DNA from: Paracoccaceae bacterium | Lineage (GTDB): Bacteria; Pseudomonadota; Alphaproteobacteria; Rhodobacterales; Rhodobacteraceae | Length of the DNA: 36,724 nucleotides | Direction: 5' to 3' | Assembly (NCBI GenBank): GCA_002683685.1 | Contig: NYTV01000036.1 | Coordinates: forward strand, 1-36,724 | Shown: positions 18,370-26,885 of the stretch, piece after piece | Position numbering within the stretch: position 1 is the first letter of the stretch | How the letters are laid out: the number at the start of each line of letters is the position of its first letter | Program-made: the position numbers and the translations under genes | The notes under the pieces: generated by a model | What the model was told of the DNA's origin: nothing | Seen by the model: only the letters and a program-made list of their open reading frames with translations | Database searches by the model: none

Positions 18370-18837
18370 ATGCGTTGCCCGTTTTGTGGAAATGTTGACA
18401 CTCAGGTAAAAGACTCGCGCCCAGCCGAGGATCATGTAGCCATTCGGCGGCGGCGGTTTTGCCCAGCCTGTGGCGGGCGGTTTACGACCTATGAGCGCGT
18501 GCAATTGCGTGATTTGGTGGTCATCAAATCAAATGGTCGCAGAGAAGATTTTGACCGGAGCAAACTTGAGCGTTCCATTCGCATTGCCCTGCAAAAACGT
18601 CCAGTTGAGCCTGAGCGGATGGATCAAATGATTTCTGGCATCGTGCGCCGGTTGGAAAGCATGGGAGATACAGATATCCCCTCTACATCCATCGGTGAGA
18701 TCGTCATGGAAGCTTTGGCGCGGATAGATACGGTCGCCTTTGTGCGCTTTGCCAGTGTCTATAAAAATTTCCAAGCTGCCGATGATTTTGATAAATTCGT
18801 CTCTGAGCTGCGGCCAAACCTGCCGCCTGAGGAGTGA
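18370..18837 (+). CDS. nrdR: Transcriptional repressor NrdR
   Basis: Zinc- and nucleotide-binding repressor of ribonucleotide reductase genes. The 155 residues show a zinc ribbon (Cys3, Cys6, Cys31, Cys34) with [17 protein letters not shown], then an ATP-cone domain ([20 protein letters not shown] onward, about 48-138). The start at 18370 follows AAGAGGGGAT and gives the canonical MRCPFCG. An upstream in-frame TTG is not used because the extension is absent from the family. The GTG of ribD overlaps its stop, as in the usual nrdR-ribD pairing. No ribonucleotide reductase gene lies in the window. Confidence 0.96.
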   Translation: MRCPFCGNVDTQVKDSRPAEDHVAIRRRRFCPACGGRFTTYERVQLRDLVVIKSNGRREDFDRSKLERSIRIALQKRPVEPERMDQMISGIVRRLESMGDTDIPSTSIGEIVMEALARIDTVAFVRFASVYKNFQAADDFDKFVSELRPNLPPEE

Positions 18838-19928
18838 GCGCTCTAAGTGACGCGCGCTTTATGGCGCTGGCCCTCAGTCTGGGTCAACGCGGTCAAGGAT
18901 CTGTTTGGCCCAATCCGGCGGTGGGATGCGTTATTGTTCAAGGCGGGCGTATTGTTGGTCGCGGCTGGACGCAGCCCGGCGGCAGGCCTCATGCAGAAAC
19001 CATGGCTTTGGAACAGGCCGGGGCCAGAGCGCAGCAGGCTACAGCCTTTGTCACCCTAGAACCCTGTGCTCATCACGGAGCAACGCCGCCCTGTGCTGAA
19101 GGGTTAATTGCAGCGGGCATTGCGCGCTGTGTTGTGGCGATTGCGGATCCAGACCCGAGGGTCAGCGGTCGGGGAATTGCCAAGCTCCAAGCCGCAGGAA
19201 TTGAGGTCAGTCTTGGCTGCCAAACCCAAGAGGCTTTGGTGGCGCATAGCGGATTTTTTAGCCGCCTGCAGAATGGGCGCCCGCGGGTGACGTTAAAATT
19301 GGCCATATCTTTAGATGGGCGCATTGCGACGGCCAGCGGTGAAAGCCAGTGGATCACAGCGGCTGAGGCGCGGCGCGATGTGCATGGTCTGCGCGCCTGT
19401 CATGACGCGGTATTTGTCGGCGGCGGCACGGCCCGGGCAGATAATCCCAGCCTCACCCAGCGCGGTTTGGGCCTCGACAGGCAGCCCATCCGCATTGTGG
19501 CCTCACGTCATTTAGATTTTGACGCGCCTGCCTTGCAGACTAGCCGGGATATTGCGCCACTTTGGCTGTGCCATGGACCGCAGGCTCGGATGAGCGGCGT
19601 TTGGCAAAGTCAGTGCGACGCGCTCCTACAGGTTCCTCTCGCGGCTGATGGGCAGCTCGATTTGGCTAAGCTTATGCAAGCCTTGGGGGCAAAGGGGTTG
19701 ACATCGGTCTTGTGCGAGGGCGGCGGGCAATTGGCGGCCTCATTGCTGCGGGCCGGATTGGTCGACGATGTGATCCTCTATACGGCTGGTGTGGCGCTTG
19801 GTGCGGACGGGCTGGCTGGCTTGGGGGATCTGGCCTTGTCGCATTTGCATCTGGCACCGCGCTTTGAGCTCATCTCAGCCCGCAAAATTGGTCAAGATAC
19901 CCGCCAAGATTGGCGCCGCTTGTCGTAG
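18834..19928 (+). CDS. ribD: Bifunctional riboflavin deaminase/reductase
   Basis: Second and third steps of riboflavin synthesis: deaminates the pyrimidine product of GTP cyclohydrolase II and reduces its ribose. The 364 residues start with the cytidine-deaminase-like domain: zinc ligands His53 (GRPHAETMA, with Glu55), Cys78 and Cys87 ([12 protein letters not shown]). The reductase domain follows from about residue 145 ([53 protein letters not shown]). The GTG start overlaps the nrdR stop (GTGA). The operon is then interrupted by 1.06 kb holding an inverted capsule pseudogene before ribE. Confidence 0.95.
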   Translation: MSALSDARFMALALSLGQRGQGSVWPNPAVGCVIVQGGRIVGRGWTQPGGRPHAETMALEQAGARAQQATAFVTLEPCAHHGATPPCAEGLIAAGIARCVVAIADPDPRVSGRGIAKLQAAGIEVSLGCQTQEALVAHSGFFSRLQNGRPRVTLKLAISLDGRIATASGESQWITAAEARRDVHGLRACHDAVFVGGGTARADNPSLTQRGLGLDRQPIRIVASRHLDFDAPALQTSRDIAPLWLCHGPQARMSGVWQSQCDALLQVPLAADGQLDLAKLMQALGAKGLTSVLCEGGGQLAASLLRAGLVDDVILYTAGVALGADGLAGLGDLALSHLHLAPRFELISARKIGQDTRQDWRRLS

Positions 19929-19970
19929 AACTTACTCGCCAAAGCGCTGGCCGTTTTGACGCGACATGAT

Positions 19971-20826
19971 TTATCGCCACAGATGGGCTTGGCTGGCAAA
20001 AATCCGCTGAATTTTGGCCAATGGCCGCAAATACCAAGCTTGTGGGAGATCTGCGGCCTTCGCCAGCCGTTCCACGACGACCTCAGGCGGGCAGGGCAAT
20101 CTGCTCACCGGTTCGAAATATCTCGGATATTCAATAAGGCAGGCATGGATCAGCCCCAGTATATCAGGCCGTGCTTGCCGCCGTGGCACCGCATGGCGGT
20201 CATGAGTTAATCCCCAGCCTGAATAAAAGGGCAGGCCCAGACAGGTTACGGCCTTGCCGCGGATCAAGGCTTCAAACCCTAAAGGCCAGGAAACGCCCAA
20301 TTGTTCAGTAATATGTTCAAGTGATATACAAAACTATAGAATGCATGTTGTCGGATATCGCCCCAATGGGCCGGGGCCTCGGTGAGGTCGATTCGGGCTT
20401 TGCAAAGAACTTTTTGCATTTGCGCTACGGTCATCCCCATCAGGCGGGAATTCCCATTGGCACCGCCGCGCTCGTAATTGACCCAATAGGGGCGCAAGTA
20501 GCCTTCTTCAAAAACATGAACCCGCAACCCCAAGCCCTTGGCCAGCTTTATGGCTTCGGCATGTACGGTACGTGTCTCTCCATATAACACAATATCGGTG
20601 ATGGATTTCTCTGCGACGATCTTGCCGAGTGCCGTGGGCCAAGCCTCTAAGCTTTCGGTATGGGCGATGAAGCGCGCTTTATTGCTCTAAAAAATGCGTC
20701 ACCGCCATTAAAGCCGACCCGCCAAGCTTTTGCGCCTGTTTGGTCCAATAGCTGCCTGAGCTGGTTGAAAAATGGACCATGCGGGCCCTATAACAGCAGG
20801 AAATTGCGCTCGAATCCGTCTGACAT
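19971..20826 (-). pseudogene. Decayed chimeric capsule-export remnant (KpsS 5' part joined to KpsC 3' part)
   Basis: Reading down the minus strand, 20826-20282 resembles the first part of KpsS/LipB-type capsular polysaccharide proteins: FLLL-stop-GPHGPFFNQLRQLL, then DIVLYGETRTVHAEAI and VHVFEEGYLRPYWVNYERGG. It has a TAG in place of an expected Gln codon (20788-20790). A frame change comes at an A6 run (20689-20694), next to a TAG where the family probably has Trp. From about 20300 to 19971 a different frame matches the C-terminus of KpsC: GFEALIRGKAVTCLGLPFYS, GWGLTHDR, CLIEYPRYFEP, ending FASQAHLWR. The rest of both genes is missing, as if a deletion fused kpsS to kpsC. It lies inverted between ribD and ribE. 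No other capsule gene is in the window. Confidence 0.8.
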
Positions 20827-20984
20827 TTTCAAATACCCCGCTGCGTGCCGTGTGAAATGGGACGGCTTTTTTGAAAAAACTTCTGTGGGTTGTTCTTAAT
20901 TGCGAATTGTCGCAGTTTCAATTCCAACTGTGACCCTTGCCCCAAGCGGGGTCTGAGGATAGGGACAGCGCAAAGGGGAACATC

Positions 20985-21572
20985 ATGTTTACAGGTATCA
21001 TAACTGACGTTGGCACCATCCGATCTGTTGTGCAGCGGGGGGATTTGCGGGTTGAGATCGCCACAGGCTATGATGTGACCACGGTCGATATGGGGGCATC
21101 TATTGCCTGTGACGGCGTGTGCCTGACGGTGGCGGAAAAAACTTCTGACAGCTTCTGTGTTGATGTGTCTGCAGAGAGCGCGGGATTGACCAATATCGGC
21201 GGATGGACAGCCGGCCGGCCGATCAACTTGGAGCGGGCCTTGAAGGTGGGTGATGAGCTGGGCGGGCATATTGTTTCAGGCCATGTGGATGGCGTGGCTG
21301 AGATTGTCGCCCTGCGCGATGAGGGCGACAGCACGCGGGTGACGCTACGCGCGCCAGAGGCTTTGGCGAAATTTATTGCCCCTAAAGGTTCGGTCGCATT
21401 GAACGGCACCTCTTTGACTGTGAACGAGGTGAACGGTACAGACTTTGGGATCAACTTTATTCCACACACGAAGGCTGTCACAACTTGGGGTTCTGCGGCG
21501 GTGGGTGACCGCGTGAACTTGGAAATTGATACTTTGGCGCGCTATGTTGCGCGCTTGCGAGATTGGAGTTAA
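20985..21572 (+). CDS. ribE: Riboflavin synthase alpha subunit
   Basis: Dismutates two 6,7-dimethyl-8-ribityllumazine molecules to riboflavin. The 195 residues are two repeated lumazine-binding barrels: MFTGIITDVGTI through ACDGVCLTV, then LGGHIVSGHVDGVAEI through LNGTSLTVNEVNG. The ATG at 20985 follows AAAGGGGAAC and gives the invariant MFTG N-terminus. ribB starts 3 bases after its stop. No FMN riboswitch was found in the leader, so control is probably at a simple promoter between the capsule remnant and this gene. The gene is also called ribC in some species. Confidence 0.96.
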   Translation: MFTGIITDVGTIRSVVQRGDLRVEIATGYDVTTVDMGASIACDGVCLTVAEKTSDSFCVDVSAESAGLTNIGGWTAGRPINLERALKVGDELGGHIVSGHVDGVAEIVALRDEGDSTRVTLRAPEALAKFIAPKGSVALNGTSLTVNEVNGTDFGINFIPHTKAVTTWGSAAVGDRVNLEIDTLARYVARLRDWS

Positions 21573-21575
21573 GGC

Positions 21576-22712
21576 ATGAGCGATCTGTTACCATTCGAAA
21601 CGCCGGGCGCCGTAGAGCGCGATTTGGCTGAGGTGATCTCGCCTATTGAGCAGATTATTGATGACGCGCGCAATGGGCGGATGTTTGTTCTTGTGGATCA
21701 TGAAGATCGTGAAAACGAAGGTGATCTGGTCATTCCTGCGCAGATGGCCACGCCAGAGGCGATCAACTTCATGGCCCGCTATGGGCGTGGTTTGATTTGC
21801 TTGGCCATGACCAGCGAACGGACTGATGCTTTGGATCTGCAATTAATGTCGAGTTATAACTCCTCGCGCCATGAAACCGCTTTTACGATCTCAATCGAAG
21901 CGCGCGAAGGTGTGACAACTGGTATTTCCGCCCATGATCGCGCCCATACGGTTGCGGTTGCGATTGATGCTGGCAAAACTGCTGCTGATATCGCAACGCC
22001 GGGGCACGTCTTTCCCCTGCGGGCCCGTGATGGCGGCGTATTGGTTCGGGCTGGCCATACGGAGGCTGCCGTCGATATCTCACGTTTGGCTGGATTGAAC
22101 CCGTCTGGGGTGATTTGCGAGATCATGAATGAAGATGGCAGCATGGCGCGTTTGCCTGATCTCATTGGCTTTGCGCAGCTGCACGGTCTTAAGATCGGCA
22201 CCATCTCCGATTTGATTTCCTACCGGCGCCGGCATGATAACCTTGTGCGGGTGAAAGGTGAGGAGCTTATCCAATCCGAGTTCGGCGGTGAGTGGCAGAT
22301 GTGGATTTTCAACGATGAAACCCAAGGGGCTGAGCATATTGCACTGATAAAAGGGGATATCAGCGAAGAGACCCCGGTTTTGGTGCGGATGCACTCTTTG
22401 GATCCGATGTTGGATATGATTGGAACCGGCCCCGAGGGGCGGGCCTTTGAATTTTCACAATCAATGAAAATCATCGCCGAGGAGGGACGCGGGGTCTTAG
22501 TCTTATTGCGCGATCTGCACATGAAAATTGGCGCATCGGATGATGGCAGCCCGCAAACTCTGCGCCAATATGGGGTCGGGGCACAAATTCTGTCGTCACT
22601 GGGCCTGTCACAGCTTACCTTGTTGACCAACTCACCGGAGCCCAAGATTGTTGGGCTTGAGGCTTACGGGTTGGAAATTCTTGGCACGCAAAAAATTTCG
22701 GTATCAAACTAA
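21576..22712 (+). CDS. ribB: 3,4-dihydroxy-2-butanone-4-phosphate synthase with degenerate GTP cyclohydrolase II-like domain
   Basis: Makes the four-carbon unit for lumazine from ribulose 5-phosphate. The 378 residues carry the RibB catalytic blocks: DHEDRENEGDLV (41-52), SSYNSSRHETAFTISIEARE (92-111), and TPGHVFPLRARDGGVLVRAG with HTEAAVD (141-167). From about residue 220 it looks like the GTP cyclohydrolase II (RibA) fold. The zinc-binding cysteine cluster of active RibA is absent (RMHSLDPMLDMIGTG where Cys residues are expected), so GTP cyclohydrolase activity is unlikely. This arrangement is common in Alphaproteobacteria. It overlaps ribH by one base (TAATG). Confidence 0.94.
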   Translation: MSDLLPFETPGAVERDLAEVISPIEQIIDDARNGRMFVLVDHEDRENEGDLVIPAQMATPEAINFMARYGRGLICLAMTSERTDALDLQLMSSYNSSRHETAFTISIEAREGVTTGISAHDRAHTVAVAIDAGKTAADIATPGHVFPLRARDGGVLVRAGHTEAAVDISRLAGLNPSGVICEIMNEDGSMARLPDLIGFAQLHGLKIGTISDLISYRRRHDNLVRVKGEELIQSEFGGEWQMWIFNDETQGAEHIALIKGDISEETPVLVRMHSLDPMLDMIGTGPEGRAFEFSQSMKIIAEEGRGVLVLLRDLHMKIGASDDGSPQTLRQYGVGAQILSSLGLSQLTLLTNSPEPKIVGLEAYGLEILGTQKISVSN

Positions 22713-23233
22713 TGGCCGCAGCAGAGCAACATCACACGCTTGTCCGCCCGTCTTTTGATGCGCCAGTCAAAATTCTCATTGTGGTGGCACCTTATTATAA
22801 AGACATCGCCGATCAACTGGTCGCCGGTGCCCAGGCCGAGATTGAGGCTGCGAATGGCCAGTGGGAGCTGGTAGAAGTGCCGGGCGCGCTTGAGGTGCCT
22901 ACTGCTATGGCTATTGCGCATCGTCGGGCCGAGTTTGACGGCTATGTCGCCTTGGGCTGCGTCATCCGAGGCGAGACAACCCACTACGAGACAGTCTGCA
23001 ACGACAGCAGCCGCGCGCTGCAGCTTTTGGGCCTACAGGGCGCCTGTATCGGCAATGGAATATTAACGGTTGAAAACCGCAAACAAGCTGAAGTGCGCGC
23101 AGAGACCGCCGGTCAAAATAAAGGGGGCGGGGCTGCCGCAGCGGCCCTGCATTTGATCGCGTTGACACGCAAATGGGGGCAAACCAAAGGTAAAATTGGA
23201 TTTTTATCCACTGAGGAGACGGCAAAAGTATGA
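22712..23233 (+). CDS. ribH: 6,7-dimethyl-8-ribityllumazine synthase
   Basis: Condenses the RibB product with the RibD product (after dephosphorylation) to lumazine. In 173 residues it shows the substrate site EVPGALEVPTA (55-65), GCVIRGETTHYE with catalytic His91, and IGNGILTVENRKQAEVRA (113-130). It starts within the ribB stop (TAATG) and overlaps nusB by 4 bases (ATGA), so translation of ribB-ribH-nusB is coupled. The enzyme forms pentamers or 60-mers. The tail is slightly longer than in many homologues. Confidence 0.96.
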   Translation: MAAAEQHHTLVRPSFDAPVKILIVVAPYYKDIADQLVAGAQAEIEAANGQWELVEVPGALEVPTAMAIAHRRAEFDGYVALGCVIRGETTHYETVCNDSSRALQLLGLQGACIGNGILTVENRKQAEVRAETAGQNKGGGAAAAALHLIALTRKWGQTKGKIGFLSTEETAKV

Positions 23234-23709
23234 GCGGTTCTAATTTATCAGGCAATCAAAAGCGCCGCATGAAATCGGCCAGTCGCCTGTACGCCGTGCA
23301 GGCCTTGTTCCAGATGGAAGCCTCGCAATTGTCGATTGACGTGGTGTCACAAGAGTTCGAAGAGCACCGGATGGGTGTGGAGCTTGACGGGGTACAGCTC
23401 GCCGATGGGGATATCGCGCATTTCAATCGGGTGATTGCCGGAGCTGTCAACAATCAGGCGCGGATCGATCAGATGACAGATAGGGCTTTGGTCGCCAAAT
23501 GGCCCATTGCCCGCATAGATCCCACGTTACGGGCTTTATTTCGCGCGGCGGGTGCGGAGTTTGTCGAAGGCGACACACCGCCAAAAGTGGCGATTGTGGA
23601 ATATGTTGACGTGGCCTTGGCGTTTTTTCCTGATGGCAAGGAACGCGGTTTTGTCAACGCGGTTCTTGACCATATGGCCCGCGAGGCACGGCCGGAGGAT
23701 TTTGCATGA
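23230..23709 (+). CDS. nusB: Transcription antitermination protein NusB
   Basis: Part of the antitermination complex on rRNA operons; binds boxA RNA with NusE (S10). The 159-residue all-helical protein has the family features SASRLYAVQALFQMEAS near the N-terminus, RIDPTLRALFRAAGAEF in the middle and VEYVDVALAFFPDGKERGFV near the end. Its place after ribH is widely conserved. It overlaps both neighbours by 4 bases (ATGA). Confidence 0.96.
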   Translation: MSGSNLSGNQKRRMKSASRLYAVQALFQMEASQLSIDVVSQEFEEHRMGVELDGVQLADGDIAHFNRVIAGAVNNQARIDQMTDRALVAKWPIARIDPTLRALFRAAGAEFVEGDTPPKVAIVEYVDVALAFFPDGKERGFVNAVLDHMAREARPEDFA

Positions 23710-24533
23710 GCGCAATGCCAACCCTCGATTGGGTGAGTGATCCTGTGCCGAAGCTGCGCGCGGGTTACGCCGCTCAGCGGGCCAGCATTTCGCATTTCTC
23801 TGCTCAGACTGTCGACATTGCCGAAGCCTCATTTGCCAGTGGCACGGGGCTGTGTTTCACACCGCAAGAGCTGCATGAAGGGGCTGATATCCTCTATTTT
23901 CACGGGGGTGGCTGGATCGTTGGCAGCCCTTGGACGCATCAAACCCTGTGTTCGTGGATGGCAAAGCTGACCGGCCTGCGGGTCTTCGCGGCCCCCTATG
24001 GCTTGGCCCCCGAACATAAGTTCCCCGCGCAAGCAGATCAAGCCGCCGAGATCGCCGAGCATTTCGCGGCCGGGCGCGATCAGATCGTTCTGGCCGGTGA
24101 CAGCGCTGGCGGAGCTATGGTGCTTTGGGCCGCGGGTGGCATGGCGTCGCGCGCAAAAATACATGGGATGGTCAGCCTTTACGGGGCATTTGGCGGGCTT
24201 GAAGGCCCGTCCCATGACGCCTTTGGCGACAATTCTGAAGGCCTGAATGATACCGCGCTCCGGGTGATGTATGGGCATTTGGGTTGTGAAGATGTGTCAG
24301 GCTTTCGGGCTCGCCTATCAGAAGCCGGCGCACCCTTGCTCTTGGTGAAAGCAGAATGCGATCCGATTGCTGATGACAACGATTGGTTGGCCGCGCATAC
24401 CGATCACCCGATCACGCATTTATTGGCCAAAGACCAACCACATGCCTTTTTGCAAGCCTGTGGTACAGACCGGTCTGCGGAGGCCGTTATGGGACAAATC
24501 GCAATTTGGATCCGAGGTTTGGCAAAGGCCTAA
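23706..24533 (+). CDS. Alpha/beta hydrolase (hormone-sensitive lipase-like esterase)
   Basis: A 275-residue serine hydrolase. The oxyanion motif HGGGW is at 66-70, the nucleophile GDSAGG has Ser133, the likely acid is Asp219 (ECDPIADD) and the catalytic base is His246 (DQPHAF). This layout is that of the bacterial HSL family, which cleaves short acyl esters. There is no signal peptide, so it is cytoplasmic. The natural substrate is unknown. Its ATG overlaps the nusB stop (ATGA), so it belongs to the rib-nusB transcript. It converges on gshB across an 18-base gap. Confidence 0.9.
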   Translation: MSAMPTLDWVSDPVPKLRAGYAAQRASISHFSAQTVDIAEASFASGTGLCFTPQELHEGADILYFHGGGWIVGSPWTHQTLCSWMAKLTGLRVFAAPYGLAPEHKFPAQADQAAEIAEHFAAGRDQIVLAGDSAGGAMVLWAAGGMASRAKIHGMVSLYGAFGGLEGPSHDAFGDNSEGLNDTALRVMYGHLGCEDVSGFRARLSEAGAPLLLVKAECDPIADDNDWLAAHTDHPITHLLAKDQPHAFLQACGTDRSAEAVMGQIAIWIRGLAKA

Positions 24534-24539
24534 GCCTTT
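24524..24539. terminator. Small hairpin at convergent ends of hydrolase and gshB
   Basis: AAAGGC and GCCTTT pair around a CTAA loop that includes the hydrolase stop codon. On the plus strand TTTTC runs out of the stem. The position between converging genes fits a modest, possibly two-way terminator. Confidence 0.4.
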
Positions 24540-24551
24540 TCAGAGCCGAGA

Positions 24552-25490
24552 TTATAGACGCGCTTCAATTGCGTCCCAAATCAGCCCGGCCACATTGGTT
24601 CCATCGAAGCGTTGTAATTCTTGCAGGCCGGTGGGGGACGTGACATTGATCTCGGTGAGATAATCCCCAATCACGTCAATGCCGACGAAAATTTGGCCCT
24701 TCTCGCGCAGTAAGGGCTTAATAGCGGCACAAATTTCTTTGTCCCGCGCGGTTAGACCGATTTTTTCGGGCCTTCCGCCAACATGCATGTTGGAGCGCGT
24801 CTCGCCGGCCGCAGGCACGCGGTTGATCGCACCAACCGCCTCACCATCCACCAAAATGACTCTCTTGTCGCCTTGACTGACGGCGGGTAGGAACTTTTGG
24901 ATGATCAGCGGTTCGGAGTTTATTCCCGTAAAAAGCTCATGCAATGAGGCGATGTTGCGATCTTCTGGGGTGAGACGAAACACGCCCGCGCCGCCGTTGC
25001 CATAGAGCGGTTTGACAATCACATCACCATGTTGCGCGCGGAATGCTTTGAGCGTGTCCAAGTCGCGCGCAATTGTGGTCGGAGGGATCAGGTCAGGGAA
25101 TTGTAACATTAACAACTTTTCAGGGTAATTGCGCACCCAAAACGGATCATTGACGACCAGAGTATCCGGTTTTAACAGGTCCAGTAAATGCGTGGTTGTG
25201 ATGTAACCCATGTCAAATGGCGGGTCTTGGCGCAACCAAACCACGTCAAACTGGTGCAGATCCAAATCCTCCAGCGGGCCAAGATCCACGTGATTGCCGC
25301 GCTCGCGCCGCAGCAGCATTTTTTGTCCCTTGGCCGTGACTTTGCCATTTTCAAAGGCCAGCCTGCCGGGGGTGTGATAATAGATCTCGTGGCCACGCGC
25401 CTGGGCTTCCATCGCCAAATGAAAACTGCTGTCTGCGTCAATATTGACCGATTCCATCGGGTCCATTTGAAAGGCAATTTTTTTTGACAT
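24552..25490 (-). CDS. gshB: Glutathione synthetase
   Basis: ATP-dependent ligation of gamma-glutamylcysteine and glycine to glutathione. The 312 residues begin MSKKIAFQMDPMESVNID, the canonical N-terminus. ATP-grasp features are VIVKPLYGNGGAGVFRL, FLPAVSQGDKRVILVDG and the terminal EINVTSPTGLQEL. The ATG at 25490 was chosen over an upstream in-frame start at 25571 because CGAGGTG lies 7 bases before it and the extension is not part of the family. Last gene of the rsmI-yraN-gshB group, which keeps its order in Rhodobacteraceae. Confidence 0.96.
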   Translation of the reverse strand: MSKKIAFQMDPMESVNIDADSSFHLAMEAQARGHEIYYHTPGRLAFENGKVTAKGQKMLLRRERGNHVDLGPLEDLDLHQFDVVWLRQDPPFDMGYITTTHLLDLLKPDTLVVNDPFWVRNYPEKLLMLQFPDLIPPTTIARDLDTLKAFRAQHGDVIVKPLYGNGGAGVFRLTPEDRNIASLHELFTGINSEPLIIQKFLPAVSQGDKRVILVDGEAVGAINRVPAAGETRSNMHVGGRPEKIGLTARDKEICAAIKPLLREKGQIFVGIDVIGDYLTEINVTSPTGLQELQRFDGTNVAGLIWDAIEARL

Positions 25491-25588
25491 GCGCGCACCT
25501 CGGACAAATTTCCCAAACGGTTTAGGGCTCATTAAGGGCCCGCCGGTGTTTTGGCAATTTGTTTCTGTCACAGCCCTTCGGCAGCGCC

Positions 25589-25937
25589 CTATTGCATCAT
25601 GGCATTTTCCATCACTTGAATCTGGCCCTGCCCATCAACCAAGGCTAGATCAAAGCGCATATCTGTTGCCAAAGAGCGACCGGAATCTGCGAGATATTCT
25701 GTGGCGGCCTGGTAAATGCGGTTTTGCTGCCTGTGGCTTAGGTTGCGCAGCGCTGCATCATGGCTGCGGCTCTTTTTCACTTCCGTGAAGATCAACCCAT
25801 CTCCATCGGCAAAAATGAGATCAATTTCGCCCGATGTGCCGCGCCACCTATGGGCCTGCATATTCCGCGATCACTGAATGTTCAGCGGCCAGTCCAGCCA
25901 GATGATTGCTTGTACCGCGTGCAGCTTTGTAAAACAT
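25589..25937 (-). pseudogene. yraN: YraN (UPF0102) family nuclease-like protein, frame broken
   Basis: The first frame from ATG 25937 reads RGTSNHLAGLAAEHSVIAEY, the usual YraN start, then stops at a TAG after about 29 residues. The remainder is in another frame from about 25858: RWRGTSGEIDLIFADGDGLI then FTEVKKSRSH, with the Glu, Asp and Glu-x-Lys residues of the nuclease-like core, ending VDGQGQIQVMENAMMQ. Relative to typical members, about 6-8 residues between the first helix and RWRG are missing, so a small deletion not divisible by three is more likely than a simple 1-base slip. The start lies 4 bases after the rsmI stop with AAGAG as ribosome site. Sequencing error is not excluded. Confidence 0.75.
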
Positions 25938-25941
25938 TACG

Positions 25942-26811
25942 TTACTCTTTGGTTTGCGCAGCCTGTAATTTGAGGGCCAATTGATAAATATCGCGCCGCG
26001 GCAGACCGTAAGCGCCAGCGACAGCGTCAGCTGCATCTTTCACGCGAAGACTTACCATTGCATGAACAAGTGCCGCCTCAAGATCATCTTTATCAACTTT
26101 AGCCTCTTCTCCGGCGCCAATCAGCACCACAATTTCGCCGCGGGCGGGCGTTTCGGCGTAAAATGCGCGAAGGCTCTCAACTGGCCCGCTTTGGACGTCT
26201 TCAAACTTCTTGGTCAATTCGCGGCAGACCGCCACGGGACGTGCCGGGCCGCCCGTCGTTTCAATATCGCTCAAAAGCGCGGTCAACCGCTTGGGGGATT
26301 CATATAGAACAACTGTTGCGCGCAGGGCCATAAGCTCTGCCAGCTGTTTTTGGCGGGCCACTTTCTGAGGTGCCAAGAAGCCGGCGAAATGAAATTGATC
26401 TGTCGGCAGGCCGGCCACAGTCAGAGCGGCGACACAGGCCACAGGTCCCGGCGCGGACCATACCGATAACCCGTCGCGCCGGGCATCGGCCACCAGCTGA
26501 TAGCCGGGATCTGCGATCAATGGCGTGCCTGCCTCTGACACATAGGCGACGGATCGACCCTCCGCGACATGATAGAGCAGTTTTTGGCGGTCCTTGGCAT
26601 GGCTGTGATCATGGTAGGCAATGATTCGCCGCCCCGCCAAGGGCACGCCATGTATATCCAACAATTTGCGTGCAGTGCGGGTATCTTCGGCGGCCAACAC
26701 ATCCGCGGAGGCCAAAATATCAAGCGCGCGCAGGGTAATATCGCGCGCAGAGCCTAAAGGTGTTGCCACAAGGTATAAGCCGGGCTCCAACTTCATCAAA
26801 TTATGATTCAC
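25942..26811 (-). CDS. rsmI: 16S rRNA (cytidine-1402-2'-O)-methyltransferase
   Basis: SAM-dependent 2'-O methylation of C1402 in the ribosomal decoding centre. The tetrapyrrole-methylase fold shows YLVATPLGSARDITLRALDI at the N-terminus, AAEDTRTARKLL, VSEAGTPLIADPG and YESPKRL. I prefer the GTG at 26811 (V-N-H-N-L-M-K-L, 289 residues), because AAAGGGG lies 7 bases before it; an ATG at 26796 is the alternative. It diverges from lppC across about 75 bases, an arrangement conserved in Alphaproteobacteria. Confidence 0.94.
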   Translation of the reverse strand: MNHNLMKLEPGLYLVATPLGSARDITLRALDILASADVLAAEDTRTARKLLDIHGVPLAGRRIIAYHDHSHAKDRQKLLYHVAEGRSVAYVSEAGTPLIADPGYQLVADARRDGLSVWSAPGPVACVAALTVAGLPTDQFHFAGFLAPQKVARQKQLAELMALRATVVLYESPKRLTALLSDIETTGGPARPVAVCRELTKKFEDVQSGPVESLRAFYAETPARGEIVVLIGAGEEAKVDKDDLEAALVHAMVSLRVKDAADAVAGAYGLPRRDIYQLALKLQAAQTKE

Positions 26812-26885
26812 CTCTGGACCCCTTTGCGGATTGCAATAAACTGCACTTAACACAGGTCTATCAATCTCTGAAGGGCGCTTTGACT

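Noticed and set aside
20827..20984. FMN riboswitch in front of ribE
   Set aside because: The conserved RFN sequence blocks are not present; only a small CCCC/GGGG hairpin is seen.
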